From Leptospira venezuelensis (GTDB lineage: Bacteria; Spirochaetota; Leptospiria; Leptospirales; Leptospiraceae): a DNA stretch of 64,000 bases. Where the stretch lies: the NCBI RefSeq assembly GCF_002150035.1, contig NZ_NETS01000010.1, positions 124,001 through 188,000 on the forward strand, given 5' to 3'. Positions 41,138 through 49,950 of the stretch are shown here, in pieces; position 1 is the stretch's first letter; each line of letters opens with the position of its first letter. The notes under the pieces are model-generated. The model saw only the letters and a list, made by a program, of their open reading frames with translations, was not told the DNA's origin and did no database searches. The position numbers were made by a program, and so were the translations under genes.

Positions 41138-42163
41138 TTAATTAAGATCCGCAAGCCCTAGATCTTTTCTGGCCGGATAAGAATTCCTTCTTCTTTCAAA
41201 ATATTCCCAGTCTGCATTCTTCCAAGATTCTCTTAACTTCTGGTCTTCTTCTTTTAAGAAAGTTTCTGTGGAGATTGGCTGATTTGGTTTTATAAATTCA
41301 GAAAGTGGAGGAAGTTTATTTTCTTTATACAAAATACATAACTTCTCCGCAAGTCTGTAAGTTCCGAGTAATCTTCCTAGCTGGCTATAACCCGCAATAT
41401 GAGGAGTAAATATAGACTTTTCTAAACTTGCCATTTGTTCTGCAATCTTTCCATTAGGAGGTTCCGGAGAGAACACATCGATGACTTTGTATAGATCTTC
41501 TCTTTCTAAAATAATTTGGAAGGTTTCTTCGGACCAAACTTCTCCTCTGCTCGTATTCAGAAGAAGTGTTCCTTCTTTCAATTTAGAAATTTTACCTTTG
41601 TCGAGCAAATTTACGGTAGGATAAGGACCAGTAGAGGTAAGAGGAACATGAAGACTGACTATGGAACATTTTAGAATTTCATCTAAGGGAACAGATCGAT
41701 CCTTGATAAAGGGGTCGTTATAGATATAGGAAATCTTCTTCTCTTCTAAAATTTTAGCAAATTTCTTACCTGTATTTCCGAAACCTATGATGCCTACATT
41801 CTTCTTTCTCAATTCTTCTTCCGAAAAAAAATGAAGAAGTGAAACCCAACAATATTCAGCAACAGAACCTGCATTACTTCCCGGAGAATTGATGAATACG
41901 CGAGATTCTTTTTTTAGATCCGAAAAATTCACATGGTCTGTTCCCGAGCTCACTGTCGCAAAAATTTTAACACTAGGAAACGTCCGACAGGACTCTTGAT
42001 TCACCTTGAGTCTAGTGTTTGCAATTAATATTGTAGGTTTAAATTTTTCGACTTCTTCCGGAGATTTGGCCGGATAAGATCTGACATCTAAGTTGCGGAA
42101 ATGGGAAAAAATTTCCGAGGCACCTACGGTTCCTTCCGGATAAAAAAGAATAGGAAGAGACAT
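41138..42163 (-). CDS. pdxB: Erythronate-4-phosphate dehydrogenase-like protein (PdxB-like)
   Basis: D-2-hydroxyacid dehydrogenase family. The NAD-binding GIIGFGNTGKKFAKIL, the catalytic Arg in LLNTSRGEVWSEE and the His in FTPHIAGYSQLGRLLGTYRLAE are visible. AEYCWVSLL and HVPLTSTGPYPTVNLLD are close to the PdxB pattern, and the length (341) is slightly short of PdxB (~380). PdxB supplies pyridoxal phosphate synthesis through the DXP-dependent route. A general hydroxyacid dehydrogenase is the alternative. Confidence 0.8.
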   Translation of the reverse strand: MSLPILFYPEGTVGASEIFSHFRNLDVRSYPAKSPEEVEKFKPTILIANTRLKVNQESCRTFPSVKIFATVSSGTDHVNFSDLKKESRVFINSPGSNAGSVAEYCWVSLLHFFSEEELRKKNVGIIGFGNTGKKFAKILEEKKISYIYNDPFIKDRSVPLDEILKCSIVSLHVPLTSTGPYPTVNLLDKGKISKLKEGTLLLNTSRGEVWSEETFQIILEREDLYKVIDVFSPEPPNGKIAEQMASLEKSIFTPHIAGYSQLGRLLGTYRLAEKLCILYKENKLPPLSEFIKPNQPISTETFLKEEDQKLRESWKNADWEYFERRRNSYPARKDLGLADLN

Positions 42164-42275
42164 GAAGGAATCTTTTAAAAAAGGACCTGAATCGCCAATT
42201 TATTTTCCGTAAAAACTCTTGCCTTCTAGCACCCAATCAATACCTTCAATGCTTTCCAACCGGTAAATATTTCAA

Positions 42276-43337
42276 ATGTTAGAACGTTTAAAAGAAATCC
42301 CCCAAAAAATCTGGCTTTTTGCCTCTGGTTTTTTAATCCTTATAGTATTGATTGTATTCCTTTTCTGGGAGCCTGGTTCTACCGGCAGAGACTTCGGTTT
42401 TGATGGGGAGGATTCTTCCGGCTTTACTGTAACCCAAAACGAGAACGGAGAATGGATCATCAATCCAGAGATCATGGCAACTTCTCGCGAGCTATATAAA
42501 GACGGTCAATGGTTAAGCTATGACGAGATCCTAAAATATGCAGCGAATGGAGAATTGGATCTTGTATCTTCTCTTTGGGAATTAAGAAGAAAATGTCCGG
42601 CAGATTATACTCCGGAACAATGTAACGAAATAGTAAAAGCGTTCATCCTAGAACAATATCCTGGAGCGGATGGAGAAAGACTCGTTGGTCTTTTCCGAAA
42701 ATATCTTTCTTATGAGATCGTATTAAGAGAATTTGAGCAGCCTAAAGGCAAAAGCCAGGAAGAAATTTACGAAATCATAAAGAAGAAGAGAAGAGAACTT
42801 TTTTCCGATCAAGATGCTAAACTGATTTTCGGATTAGAAGAAGCCGAGAAGGACTTTCAATTCGGATATGATCAATTCTTAAGCGAGGTTAAAAATCTTC
42901 CTGGGGATAAAAAACTCGCAAGATATGAAGAATATCGTAAGGGAGTTTACGGAAATTATTATAATACGATTAACAAAAGAGAGCCTAAGTTCAATAAATA
43001 CGAAACTGAACTGTTTTTTAAAGAAGCAGACCTTAACAAATTATCTGCTGCAGAAAAAGATCCTCAGGTTCGTGCAATCCGAGAAAAATATTTCGGCAAA
43101 GACGGAGCTGATCGGATTGAAAAAGTCTTAAAAGAAATTGATGCGGAAAAGAAGAAGGAAGAGCAAACCGCACAAGAAGAACAGAATTGGCTAAAAAGCC
43201 ATCCAACTGCAAGACCTGAAGAAAAAGAAAAGGCCCTAAGCGAGATCAGAGTTAAAATTTTAGGCCAAGAAGAAGCAGAGGCTTATGCTAGAAGAAAAGC
43301 CTTAGAAGAAGACCAAAGACGTTTGCAAGGCAAATGA
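42276..43337 (+). CDS. Lipase secretion chaperone LifO-like membrane protein
   Basis: One N-terminal transmembrane helix (IWLFASGFLILIVLIVFLFW) anchors a largely helical, charged periplasmic domain. KKKRRELFSDQDAKLIFGLEEAEKDFQFGYDQF and LSAAEKDPQVRAIREKYFGKDGADRIEKVL resemble the five-repeat helical scaffold of LifO (lipase-specific foldases), and VKILGQEEAEAYARRKALEEDQRR fits its last helix. LifO wraps and folds a secreted lipase. No lipase gene is adjacent. Its stop overlaps the lnt start by four bases. Confidence 0.65.
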   Translation: MLERLKEIPQKIWLFASGFLILIVLIVFLFWEPGSTGRDFGFDGEDSSGFTVTQNENGEWIINPEIMATSRELYKDGQWLSYDEILKYAANGELDLVSSLWELRRKCPADYTPEQCNEIVKAFILEQYPGADGERLVGLFRKYLSYEIVLREFEQPKGKSQEEIYEIIKKKRRELFSDQDAKLIFGLEEAEKDFQFGYDQFLSEVKNLPGDKKLARYEEYRKGVYGNYYNTINKREPKFNKYETELFFKEADLNKLSAAEKDPQVRAIREKYFGKDGADRIEKVLKEIDAEKKKEEQTAQEEQNWLKSHPTARPEEKEKALSEIRVKILGQEEAEAYARRKALEEDQRRLQGK

Positions 43338-45103
43338 TCCGGTTTTCCAGAAATCCGATCCGACCATTTTTATGCCTGATCGGAATTGCGTCCGGAATCC
43401 TCTTCGGAATGGAGCCCTTTGAGTTTTTTCCTGCGGGAGGGCTTTCCGCGTTATGCGCATATATTCTATTCTTAGAGTTGAGAGAATGGAAACTTAGATC
43501 TGCGATTTTCTGGCTTCTGGGGCTTTCTCAGATCATTAATCTTATCGTGTTTTTTTGGATCCCCTCTTCCATTTCCGCAATTTCAGGAGCAGGTGCGAGC
43601 ATTTCCTGGGCTCTATTTCTGGTATATGGTGTCTTCTCACATTGTAAACTAATCATCTTTTACTTAGGATGGAATTTCAGTTTATTCTTATATAATAAAT
43701 ACATTAAATCTCCAGAGAGAGCCCTTCTATTTGGTTGGTTGATCTTTCCTGTTTGGGGAGTATTATCCGATCTGATTATGCCCCAGCTGTTTCCTTGGTA
43801 CTGGGGAAATTTAGCGGAAGGGAATCTTTCCTTTTCCCAAATTGCATCCTGCACTGGTATATTTGGAGTAGGATTTTTTCTACTTTTAGGAAGCTCTTCG
43901 TTAGTTTTAATCAGGAACCCTTCCGTAAAAAGATATGGGATTGCTGGGGTCCTAATTTTCGGAATCGTTTGGACCTTGGGAGGTTTCAGACTTTATTCCG
44001 CTCCTGACTATACTGTGCCAAGTTCCACTCCTGCGATTGAAGATGGGATTTTAAAACTTTCAGGAGTTCTAATACAACCAAATACTTCTCCTGGCAAAAG
44101 AGAACTGGCTGAAAACCCAGAATTTGTTGGACAAACAATCAGCACAAGCTTAGAGTTAGGTCTTCGTTCTTCTTTGGAAACTTCACCACCCCCTGATCTT
44201 TTATTTTTGCCTGAGTCCGCTGTTCCGTTTCATGGAACTATCCCAAATGAAAATCCGGGACAAGGAGCGTATTCATCCACTTTCCATGGCGCCCTAATGT
44301 ATCTAACGTATAAATCAGGCGCGGACATTTTATATAACGAGTTAAACCGATTCCCAGAAGGTTTAAAAAACCAGGTTACACTTCTTTCTTCTTCTAATGG
44401 AGAAGTAGAACGTTACGACAAAAGAAGATTACTCGCTTTCGGGGAATATATTCCTTTCGAATCTACATTTCCTTTTCTGAGAAAGCTGTTTAAAGAAACG
44501 TCCTTTTATATCACTGGAGGAGATCCTAAACCTCTTATCGGAAATCGATCGCTTAGAAGAGAAAGAGTTCCTTCTCTACCTACGGAAGAAGAAACTCCTT
44601 TGATCCAAAATCCAGATCATTTCCGTCCAATTTTAACTAACTCCGGCAAAGAAGAAAATGTTTCCTACCAAATCTTACCATTGATATGTTACGAGGCAAT
44701 GTTCTCTTATCTTGTTAGAGACTCAGTAAAATTCGCATCCAAGGATACATATACGTTTTTCGTAAATCCAACAAACGACTCTTGGTTTTCTTCAGAAGTA
44801 GAAGCATGGCAGCATGCGGGAGCAGTTCGATTTAGAGCAATAGAATTCGGTCTTACATTAGTGCGTCCAGCAGTCACAGGAATTTCACTCGCTGTGGATC
44901 CGTATGGTAGAAGTTTAATTCATCCGACAAGATATGGAGAACAAAACACCAGATCATTTTTACTCCCTGCTACAAAATTGAAAGAGGGTGGAAATACATT
45001 CTATTCCAAATGGGGAAATTTTCCTTTTTATCTTTATACAATCCTGATATTCACGTTATTCTTTCTTGTAGGAAAAAAGACGTTTTCCAAAACTAAGGGT
45101 TAA
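43334..45103 (+). CDS. lnt: Apolipoprotein N-acyltransferase Lnt
   Basis: Transfers an acyl chain from phospholipid to the N-terminus of diacylglyceryl lipoproteins at the inner membrane. The first ~230 residues hold six to seven membrane helices; the nitrilase-type domain follows with the Glu in LFLPESAVPFHG, Lys in VERYDKRRLLAFGEYIPFE and Cys in ILPLICYEAMFSYLVR, so the triad is complete. It is longer than usual (589) because of an insertion of ~40 residues after ITGGDPKPLIGNRS, before the Cys motif. The many lipoproteins in this window fit its role. Confidence 0.93.
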   Translation: MIRFSRNPIRPFLCLIGIASGILFGMEPFEFFPAGGLSALCAYILFLELREWKLRSAIFWLLGLSQIINLIVFFWIPSSISAISGAGASISWALFLVYGVFSHCKLIIFYLGWNFSLFLYNKYIKSPERALLFGWLIFPVWGVLSDLIMPQLFPWYWGNLAEGNLSFSQIASCTGIFGVGFFLLLGSSSLVLIRNPSVKRYGIAGVLIFGIVWTLGGFRLYSAPDYTVPSSTPAIEDGILKLSGVLIQPNTSPGKRELAENPEFVGQTISTSLELGLRSSLETSPPPDLLFLPESAVPFHGTIPNENPGQGAYSSTFHGALMYLTYKSGADILYNELNRFPEGLKNQVTLLSSSNGEVERYDKRRLLAFGEYIPFESTFPFLRKLFKETSFYITGGDPKPLIGNRSLRRERVPSLPTEEETPLIQNPDHFRPILTNSGKEENVSYQILPLICYEAMFSYLVRDSVKFASKDTYTFFVNPTNDSWFSSEVEAWQHAGAVRFRAIEFGLTLVRPAVTGISLAVDPYGRSLIHPTRYGEQNTRSFLLPATKLKEGGNTFYSKWGNFPFYLYTILIFTLFFLVGKKTFSKTKG

Positions 45104-45118
45104 CTCCAAGGGGGATCT

Positions 45119-45889
45119 TTGTTAGAGCATACATTCTGCCATCTCCCTGGCATCGACGTGATCGAAGAGGGAAAACTCTGGGACCAAGGCATTCTTCATT
45201 GGGAAGAACTCAGAGAAGTGTTAAAAGAAAAAGTAAAGTCCCCTTCCGATATGCATTCCAGATTACTTTTGGACTCTCTGGATTTTTCCAGAAAGGAAAT
45301 GAATAGAAAGAACTGGGATTATTTTTTCTTCGCTCTTCCCAACCAACAAAAATGGAGACTATTTCCAATTATCAGAGAAAATCTTCTCTACTTAGATATT
45401 GAAACTTCCGGCCTAGGAAGTGGCGACTTTGTAACTGTTGTTGGAACATACGACGGTAAAGATTTCAAAACGTATCTGAGAGGAAGGAATATGGACGATT
45501 TTCCGGAAGAACTTTTATCTTCTCATGTTTTTGTGACTTATAATGGCGCTGCGTTCGATGTTCCTTTCTTAGAAAGAGAATTCGGTAAAAAATTCAAGAA
45601 CCGTCATTTAGATCTAATGTATATTCTTCGCAGCCTTGGGATCAAGGGTGGCCTGAAAGGATGTGAGAAAGCCTTAGGTATTAAAAGAGATCTTCCTTAC
45701 GAAGTCAATGGTGCAGATGCTGTTCGATTATGGTGGCAATATGTTCAGTACGATGACCAAGACGCATTAGATCTTCTTTTAAAATATAATAAAGAAGATG
45801 TAGTCAACCTAGAACTTTTGTTTATTAAAGCCTACAACTTGAAGATCAAAGAGACACGATTTTTCGGAGAAGTCATCCCCGAGGTTTGA
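45119..45889 (+). CDS. Ribonuclease H-like 3'-5' exonuclease domain protein (YprB-like)
   Basis: A DEDD-type exonuclease fold: YLDIETSGLGSGDFVTVVG with the first Asp-Glu, VTYNGAAFDVPFLEREFG, LDLMYILRSLGIKGGLKGCEKALG and LLKYNKEDVVNLELL with the last Asp. YprB-like proteins are predicted nucleases; the substrate is unknown. The start is a TTG with AAGGGGG four bases upstream, and no later ATG would keep the N-terminal region. It lies 15 bases after lnt. A repeat begins at its stop codon. Confidence 0.82.
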   Translation: MLEHTFCHLPGIDVIEEGKLWDQGILHWEELREVLKEKVKSPSDMHSRLLLDSLDFSRKEMNRKNWDYFFFALPNQQKWRLFPIIRENLLYLDIETSGLGSGDFVTVVGTYDGKDFKTYLRGRNMDDFPEELLSSHVFVTYNGAAFDVPFLEREFGKKFKNRHLDLMYILRSLGIKGGLKGCEKALGIKRDLPYEVNGADAVRLWWQYVQYDDQDALDLLLKYNKEDVVNLELLFIKAYNLKIKETRFFGEVIPEV

Positions 45890-46022
45890 GGCGCAGAGGG
45901 AGCAGAGCCACAGCGTTTTATTTCTCACGCCGAGACGCAGAGTCGCTGAGAGAAGTTCTTATAAATCGTTTTTAAAAACTCTCTGCGTCTTAGCGCCTCT
46001 GCGTGCCAAATCCCGCGCCTCT
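45888..46022. repeat. GCAGAG-rich inverted repeat element
   Basis: The gap between the exonuclease and MBL genes is filled with imperfectly self-complementary sequence. The left arm (45923-45953) includes CACGCCGAGACGCAGAG and the right arm (45979-46005) includes CTCTGCGTCTTAGCGCC, with a T-rich loop. The repeated CTCTGCG/CGCAGAG words recall a short dispersed repeat seen in unrelated genomes. It may end both convergent transcripts. Confidence 0.65.
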
Positions 46023-46023
46023 C

Positions 46024-47058
46024 CTAACTCTGCGGCTCCGGTTCAGCGATCCAACGATAAGTTTCGTAAGGCGGTTCCGTTTCGATTATTTCCACCCAGC
46101 CCTTGTCTATAAACTTACGGACCATAGAATGTAATATTGCCATCGCTGTATTATAATATCCCGAATTAGCGACCTTCTCTCCCATTGCTTCCAAAGTTAA
46201 GGAAGAAAGGTCGTATTCCTTTTCCTTAAGCCTGCGGATCACGCCTCTTTCCAAGATCTGCAATGTTTTATGAAGAAGTTTGATCGCCTTTTGAGGAGAT
46301 TCAGGTTCTGGCCCATGAGCAGGCAATAATCTACGAATGCTCATCTTAGAAATCCTTTCTAAAGAGCGATAATAATCCTCTAGATTACCGTCTATCTCTG
46401 CGTAAATAGAAGAGATATTTTGTAAGACCAGGTCTCCTGTGAAAAATATATTCTCTTCTAAGATATAAGGAGTGAGATGCCAAAGATTATGACCAGGGGT
46501 GTGTAAAAATCCGATATCTCTTCCGCCGGCATGGATCACATCTCCTTCTTCTAATTCTATATCAAATTTTAAGATAGGATCAATTCGAGTTCCTCTACTT
46601 AATGTATTTCTTAAGTTTAGATTTCCTTCTTCTATCCTTGATAATTCCCTTTTACGATCTTCCGGAACTCTATGGCCTTTATACACCAATCGTTTGGAAG
46701 CTCTGTTAAACATTTCTACATGCTCCAGATAATTCCCGATACCAGATGCCATTCCCTTCATTGCATATAGTTTCGCATCTGTATAATAACGAATAGTAAG
46801 AACGGCACTTAGATGATCCAAATGATTATGAGTATAAAAGATATGTTTGATCTTACCTAAACTAAGTCCGATCTTTCGAAGTGCTCTTTGGAGCATTCCC
46901 AAATTTGCAAGATAACCCGAATCAATCAGTGCAGGTTCTCCGTCTGGAAGAATATAAATATTATTGGGAGCATAAAACGGCTGAGGGATCTCCGTTTTAA
47001 AAATTCCGTCCCCGATTTCTTTTACATCTGGAATTGAGTCATAGTGATATATTTTCAA
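46024..47058 (-). CDS. MBL-fold metallo-hydrolase with C-terminal winged-helix-like region
   Basis: The metallo-beta-lactamase signature is complete: FYTHNHLDHLSAV (His-x-His-x-Asp-His), FLHTPGHNLWHLTPY, IFFTGDLVLQ and LLPAHGPEPES. The layout and the C-terminal EAMGEKVANSGYYNTAMAILHSMVRKFIDKGWVEII look like the LACTB2-type hydrolases, where a small winged helix follows. The start is TTG with GGGAG upstream. Substrate not known. Confidence 0.88.
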   Translation of the reverse strand: MKIYHYDSIPDVKEIGDGIFKTEIPQPFYAPNNIYILPDGEPALIDSGYLANLGMLQRALRKIGLSLGKIKHIFYTHNHLDHLSAVLTIRYYTDAKLYAMKGMASGIGNYLEHVEMFNRASKRLVYKGHRVPEDRKRELSRIEEGNLNLRNTLSRGTRIDPILKFDIELEEGDVIHAGGRDIGFLHTPGHNLWHLTPYILEENIFFTGDLVLQNISSIYAEIDGNLEDYYRSLERISKMSIRRLLPAHGPEPESPQKAIKLLHKTLQILERGVIRRLKEKEYDLSSLTLEAMGEKVANSGYYNTAMAILHSMVRKFIDKGWVEIIETEPPYETYRWIAEPEPQS

Positions 47059-47102
47059 ACTCGAATTCTCCCTTTACTAAGTCAATCTACCTAGCACGTC
47101 TT

Positions 47103-48245
47103 CTAGGAAAATAAGCGACTCCTTTCTCTGCAAGCTTCTAAATTTCCTTTTCGGATATACTCAGAAAGAATTCTAATTGAGTCTAAATTCTCTTTTGCGT
47201 CTTCTCCCAGAATTCGTTTAATATGTTTTGTTTCGAACGCTGATAGTTTCCCATCGAAGGAGCACGCGATACATAATAATTTCAAACAAGCTTTCTTTTC
47301 TTCCTTAGATAATTGGGAAACCAAACTTCCGAATGTATCTAGGTCGTCCAAAGAGCCATCGTGTGAATTTAAACCAAATCCTTTATGCATTTTGATCAGC
47401 ATATATTCTAAATTAGGATGGAATATTTGCGTGAATACTACTGAGTTCCCTACGGCAGCCAAGAATGCAATCTGTCCCTCTTTGCTGAGTTTATCCTTAT
47501 TTTGTAATATTTCGTCCGTAACTTCTCTAGCTATGATCCTGGACAATAATCTGATCCTAAGTTCTTTTAAAATCAGATACATGACCACTCCGTCCCAGAT
47601 CGCAGTAATAGGAGCGGCCACATAATCAGCATACACTCTCAATGAGTTTCTTGCTAAAATTTTTCGGAGAAAGATCTTTGCGATCAAATTAGAAAGTAAA
47701 ACTTTTGTCTTATAGAAGAATGTTCTGATGAGTAAACTTCTTTTGTCAGTGAGTCTTAATGGATCTATCCCTAAAAGTTTTAGATCAGGATCGGGAATTT
47801 CCAATGCCATTCTGGAGAGTAAATTTGCGTTTCCGGTGACAAGGTCTGGATCTTCTTCCAACCGGATTCCTGAAAGTTTTGTGAGTTTATATGCGGCCCA
47901 TAATCCTAATTTATAAAGCAGATAAAATTCCACTATGGTTCCGATTGCGAGAGCCGCTCCTGCATAACTCCATTTTTCGATAAAAGCGGGAGAAAATGTT
48001 TCTGGTGATTCAGGAAAAAGTTTTTCTACTAAGATAATAAAATAAGTGGTCCAAAATCCGATCTGCAATCCTAAGAAAGATGCCCAACGTATTATCCAAG
48101 TACTTTTGGGGAAGAAGTCAGTGCTTGGTCCAAGACCTTTTTCTTCCTCCTTCTCCGCATCGACATAATTCCGGAGAATTTTAATCCCCCATTTTTCCAA
48201 AACACCTGGTTTATAATCTGAATAAGATTCGGCCCTTACAGTCAT
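47103..48245 (-). CDS. Conserved Leptospira membrane protein with TerB-like C-terminus
   Basis: A 380-residue protein with two clear N-terminal membrane segments (IIRWASFLGLQIGFWTTYFIILVEKLF and WSYAGAALAIGTIVEFYLLYKLGLWAAYKL) and further hydrophobic stretches near the middle. The last ~75 residues (LSKEEKKACLKLLCIACSFDGKLSAFETKHIKRILGED) look like a TerB/tellurite-resistance helical domain with the DGK..E metal-binding-like pattern. It resembles the LBF_2804 family named after L. biflexa. Function unknown. It follows upstream of the MBL gene on the same strand. Confidence 0.75.
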   Translation of the reverse strand: MTVRAESYSDYKPGVLEKWGIKILRNYVDAEKEEEKGLGPSTDFFPKSTWIIRWASFLGLQIGFWTTYFIILVEKLFPESPETFSPAFIEKWSYAGAALAIGTIVEFYLLYKLGLWAAYKLTKLSGIRLEEDPDLVTGNANLLSRMALEIPDPDLKLLGIDPLRLTDKRSLLIRTFFYKTKVLLSNLIAKIFLRKILARNSLRVYADYVAAPITAIWDGVVMYLILKELRIRLLSRIIAREVTDEILQNKDKLSKEGQIAFLAAVGNSVVFTQIFHPNLEYMLIKMHKGFGLNSHDGSLDDLDTFGSLVSQLSKEEKKACLKLLCIACSFDGKLSAFETKHIKRILGEDAKENLDSIRILSEYIRKGNLEACRERSRLFS

Positions 48246-48397
48246 CAGGAGGACGATCGGAAACTAAAATAGAAGGCAAGTCAACTCAATGGCGGAACCT
48301 TTCTAGGAGTTTTCCGGGTCTAAGGCCCAACAGGTCGAGTTTTCGTTCCCAAGATTTCATTCTTGACCATGATTTTCCGAAGATAGATATTAGAATT

Positions 48398-49147
48398 ATG
48401 GCGTTCTCCAAATCGTTTATTTCCAAATTATTCCCTGCATTTATCGGCCTAATCGCCACGGCCGCGGTGCTCGTGTCTTGCAATACTGGTGATACTAATA
48501 AAGTAGATCTTACTGTAACTGGAACGGATGGTTCCACCTTCCCTATCCAGGGAGAAGTTGATAAGGATAAAACTTCCAACTGTGGAACAGCTACTCCTTA
48601 CTCTAGCTCCAGCGGTGGAACAACCACAGGAACGACGACCGGAGGAACAGGATCCACTACGAATTTATTTACAATCAATTCCAGGATGTATTTTACTACA
48701 GGTGCATTCGTGACTTTAAAATTCGTTTACGATGCGACTCAAAACCAAGGAACAGTTGATGCTCAGCAAGGGTTTTCCTTCTCCGGCCTCCCTGCATTAG
48801 GAGTTTCACCTGTGGTAGCAAACTACGGAAAAATTTTCTGGGGCGGAAGTGGAGTACCTGTGGACACTGGAACTTCTAGCACACAAGCGCTCTCCTATCT
48901 AACAGTTACTTTGGATTTAGTGGGAAATAAAGTAACAACAGGATCTGCAGGTCTCGCCTTGACCCAATGTTATACTACAGACTTTATCAACTGTACTTCT
49001 GCTACTTCTTCCAGTATGTGTTATACGCAAGATGGTTTAAAATGTTATAATACGAATACCGCAAGCGGTCCTACTGTTTCCATCAAGGGTGATATTAACT
49101 GTACAAGTAACGCGATCCCTTCCGGTTCATCGACAACCAGCCAGTAA
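48398..49147 (+). CDS. Thr/Ser/Gly-rich lipoprotein
   Basis: A lipoprotein signal peptide (LIATAAVLVSC, Cys28) followed by a mature chain rich in Thr, Ser and Gly, including a low-complexity linker SSSSGGTTTGTTTGGTGSTT near residues 70-90. The later part has pairs of Cys in TQCYTTDFINCTSATSS and MCYTQDGLKCYNTN that may form disulphides. A surface lipoprotein is likely. I do not recognise the family. A strong terminator follows. Confidence 0.8.
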   Translation: MAFSKSFISKLFPAFIGLIATAAVLVSCNTGDTNKVDLTVTGTDGSTFPIQGEVDKDKTSNCGTATPYSSSSGGTTTGTTTGGTGSTTNLFTINSRMYFTTGAFVTLKFVYDATQNQGTVDAQQGFSFSGLPALGVSPVVANYGKIFWGGSGVPVDTGTSSTQALSYLTVTLDLVGNKVTTGSAGLALTQCYTTDFINCTSATSSSMCYTQDGLKCYNTNTASGPTVSIKGDINCTSNAIPSGSSTTSQ

Positions 49148-49171
49148 TAAACATTTAGATTAAATAGCTAA

Positions 49172-49201
49172 AAAGCCGTGGGTTCATCCGCGGCTTTTTT
49201 T
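49172..49201 (+). terminator. Intrinsic terminator after the Thr-rich lipoprotein
   Basis: Arms AAAGCCGTGG and CCGCGGCTTT (one G-U) with loop GTTCAT, followed by a run of T. It lies 24 bases after the lipoprotein stop. Confidence 0.92.
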
Positions 49202-49347
49202 ATGCCCATCCCTTACTTTAGGTACCTCATTTGGGATAGAGGAATATTCATATTATTATAAAGTGATTCTCCCTTGTATCTAAAATATTTGACCGTTACG
49301 CACTTTAGAAAATCATACTACTCTAAATCAATCCCAAAAGGACAAAA

Positions 49348-49887
49348 ATGAATCGTAAGACTATTTTCCTGATCGCTTCTGCGTTAGTAATGTTCAACTG
49401 TGCTTTCCCTTCTACGAGAGAAGGAATGAGAGTTACAGACTTTAAAGCTCCCAAAAAAGTCGGAGATAAGATCTATATCAACGAATCTGTGGGCGGAAGT
49501 ATTACTTTGCCATTTTGGATTTCCAAAATTTCTGACGAAGAATTCACTGCAGCAGTAAAAGAATCCGTAGCAGCAGCAGGCCTTTTCGAAACTCTCGAAG
49601 AACAATTCGGGAACAATTGGCACCTTAAAATCGAGATCGTAGATGTGGATCGACCTTACTTCGGAACCACTTTTACAGTAAAAACGAAGATCAAATACAC
49701 ATTATCCAAAGGAACTCAGGTAATTTCTGAACTTTTAGTCGACGAATCCGGCGAAGCAACTATTGGCGATGCTATATTTGGAGTAAGAAGATTAAGACTA
49801 GCAAATGAAAATTCAGCAAGAGCGAATATCAAAAAGTTCTTGGAAGAAGTTTCCAAAGTGCAAGTAAAAGTTCCAGGCAAAAAATAA
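49348..49887 (+). CDS. Lipoprotein of unknown function
   Basis: A lipoprotein signal (LIASALVMFNC, Cys18) and a 161-residue mature domain. The middle region NWHLKIEIVDVDRPYFGTTFTVKTKIKYTLSKGTQVISELLVDESGEATIGDA is strand-rich and resembles small lipoproteins that evaluate envelope or transport complexes. AAGGA precedes the ATG. It stands alone, 200 bases after the previous lipoprotein terminator. Confidence 0.8.
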   Translation: MNRKTIFLIASALVMFNCAFPSTREGMRVTDFKAPKKVGDKIYINESVGGSITLPFWISKISDEEFTAAVKESVAAAGLFETLEEQFGNNWHLKIEIVDVDRPYFGTTFTVKTKIKYTLSKGTQVISELLVDESGEATIGDAIFGVRRLRLANENSARANIKKFLEEVSKVQVKVPGKK

Positions 49888-49903
49888 CTATTTACGTGCT
49901 ACA

Positions 49904-49930
49904 GAAGGCGAGAGAAATTCTTTCGCCTTC
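49904..49930. terminator. Stem-loop between convergent lipoprotein and prenyl synthase genes
   Basis: Eight perfect base pairs (GAAGGCGA with TCGCCTTC) around an 11-base loop. Neither side has a long T run, so it is a weak or bidirectional terminator at best. Confidence 0.5.
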
Positions 49931-49950
49931 CTTCTCTCCCATTCAAAGAA

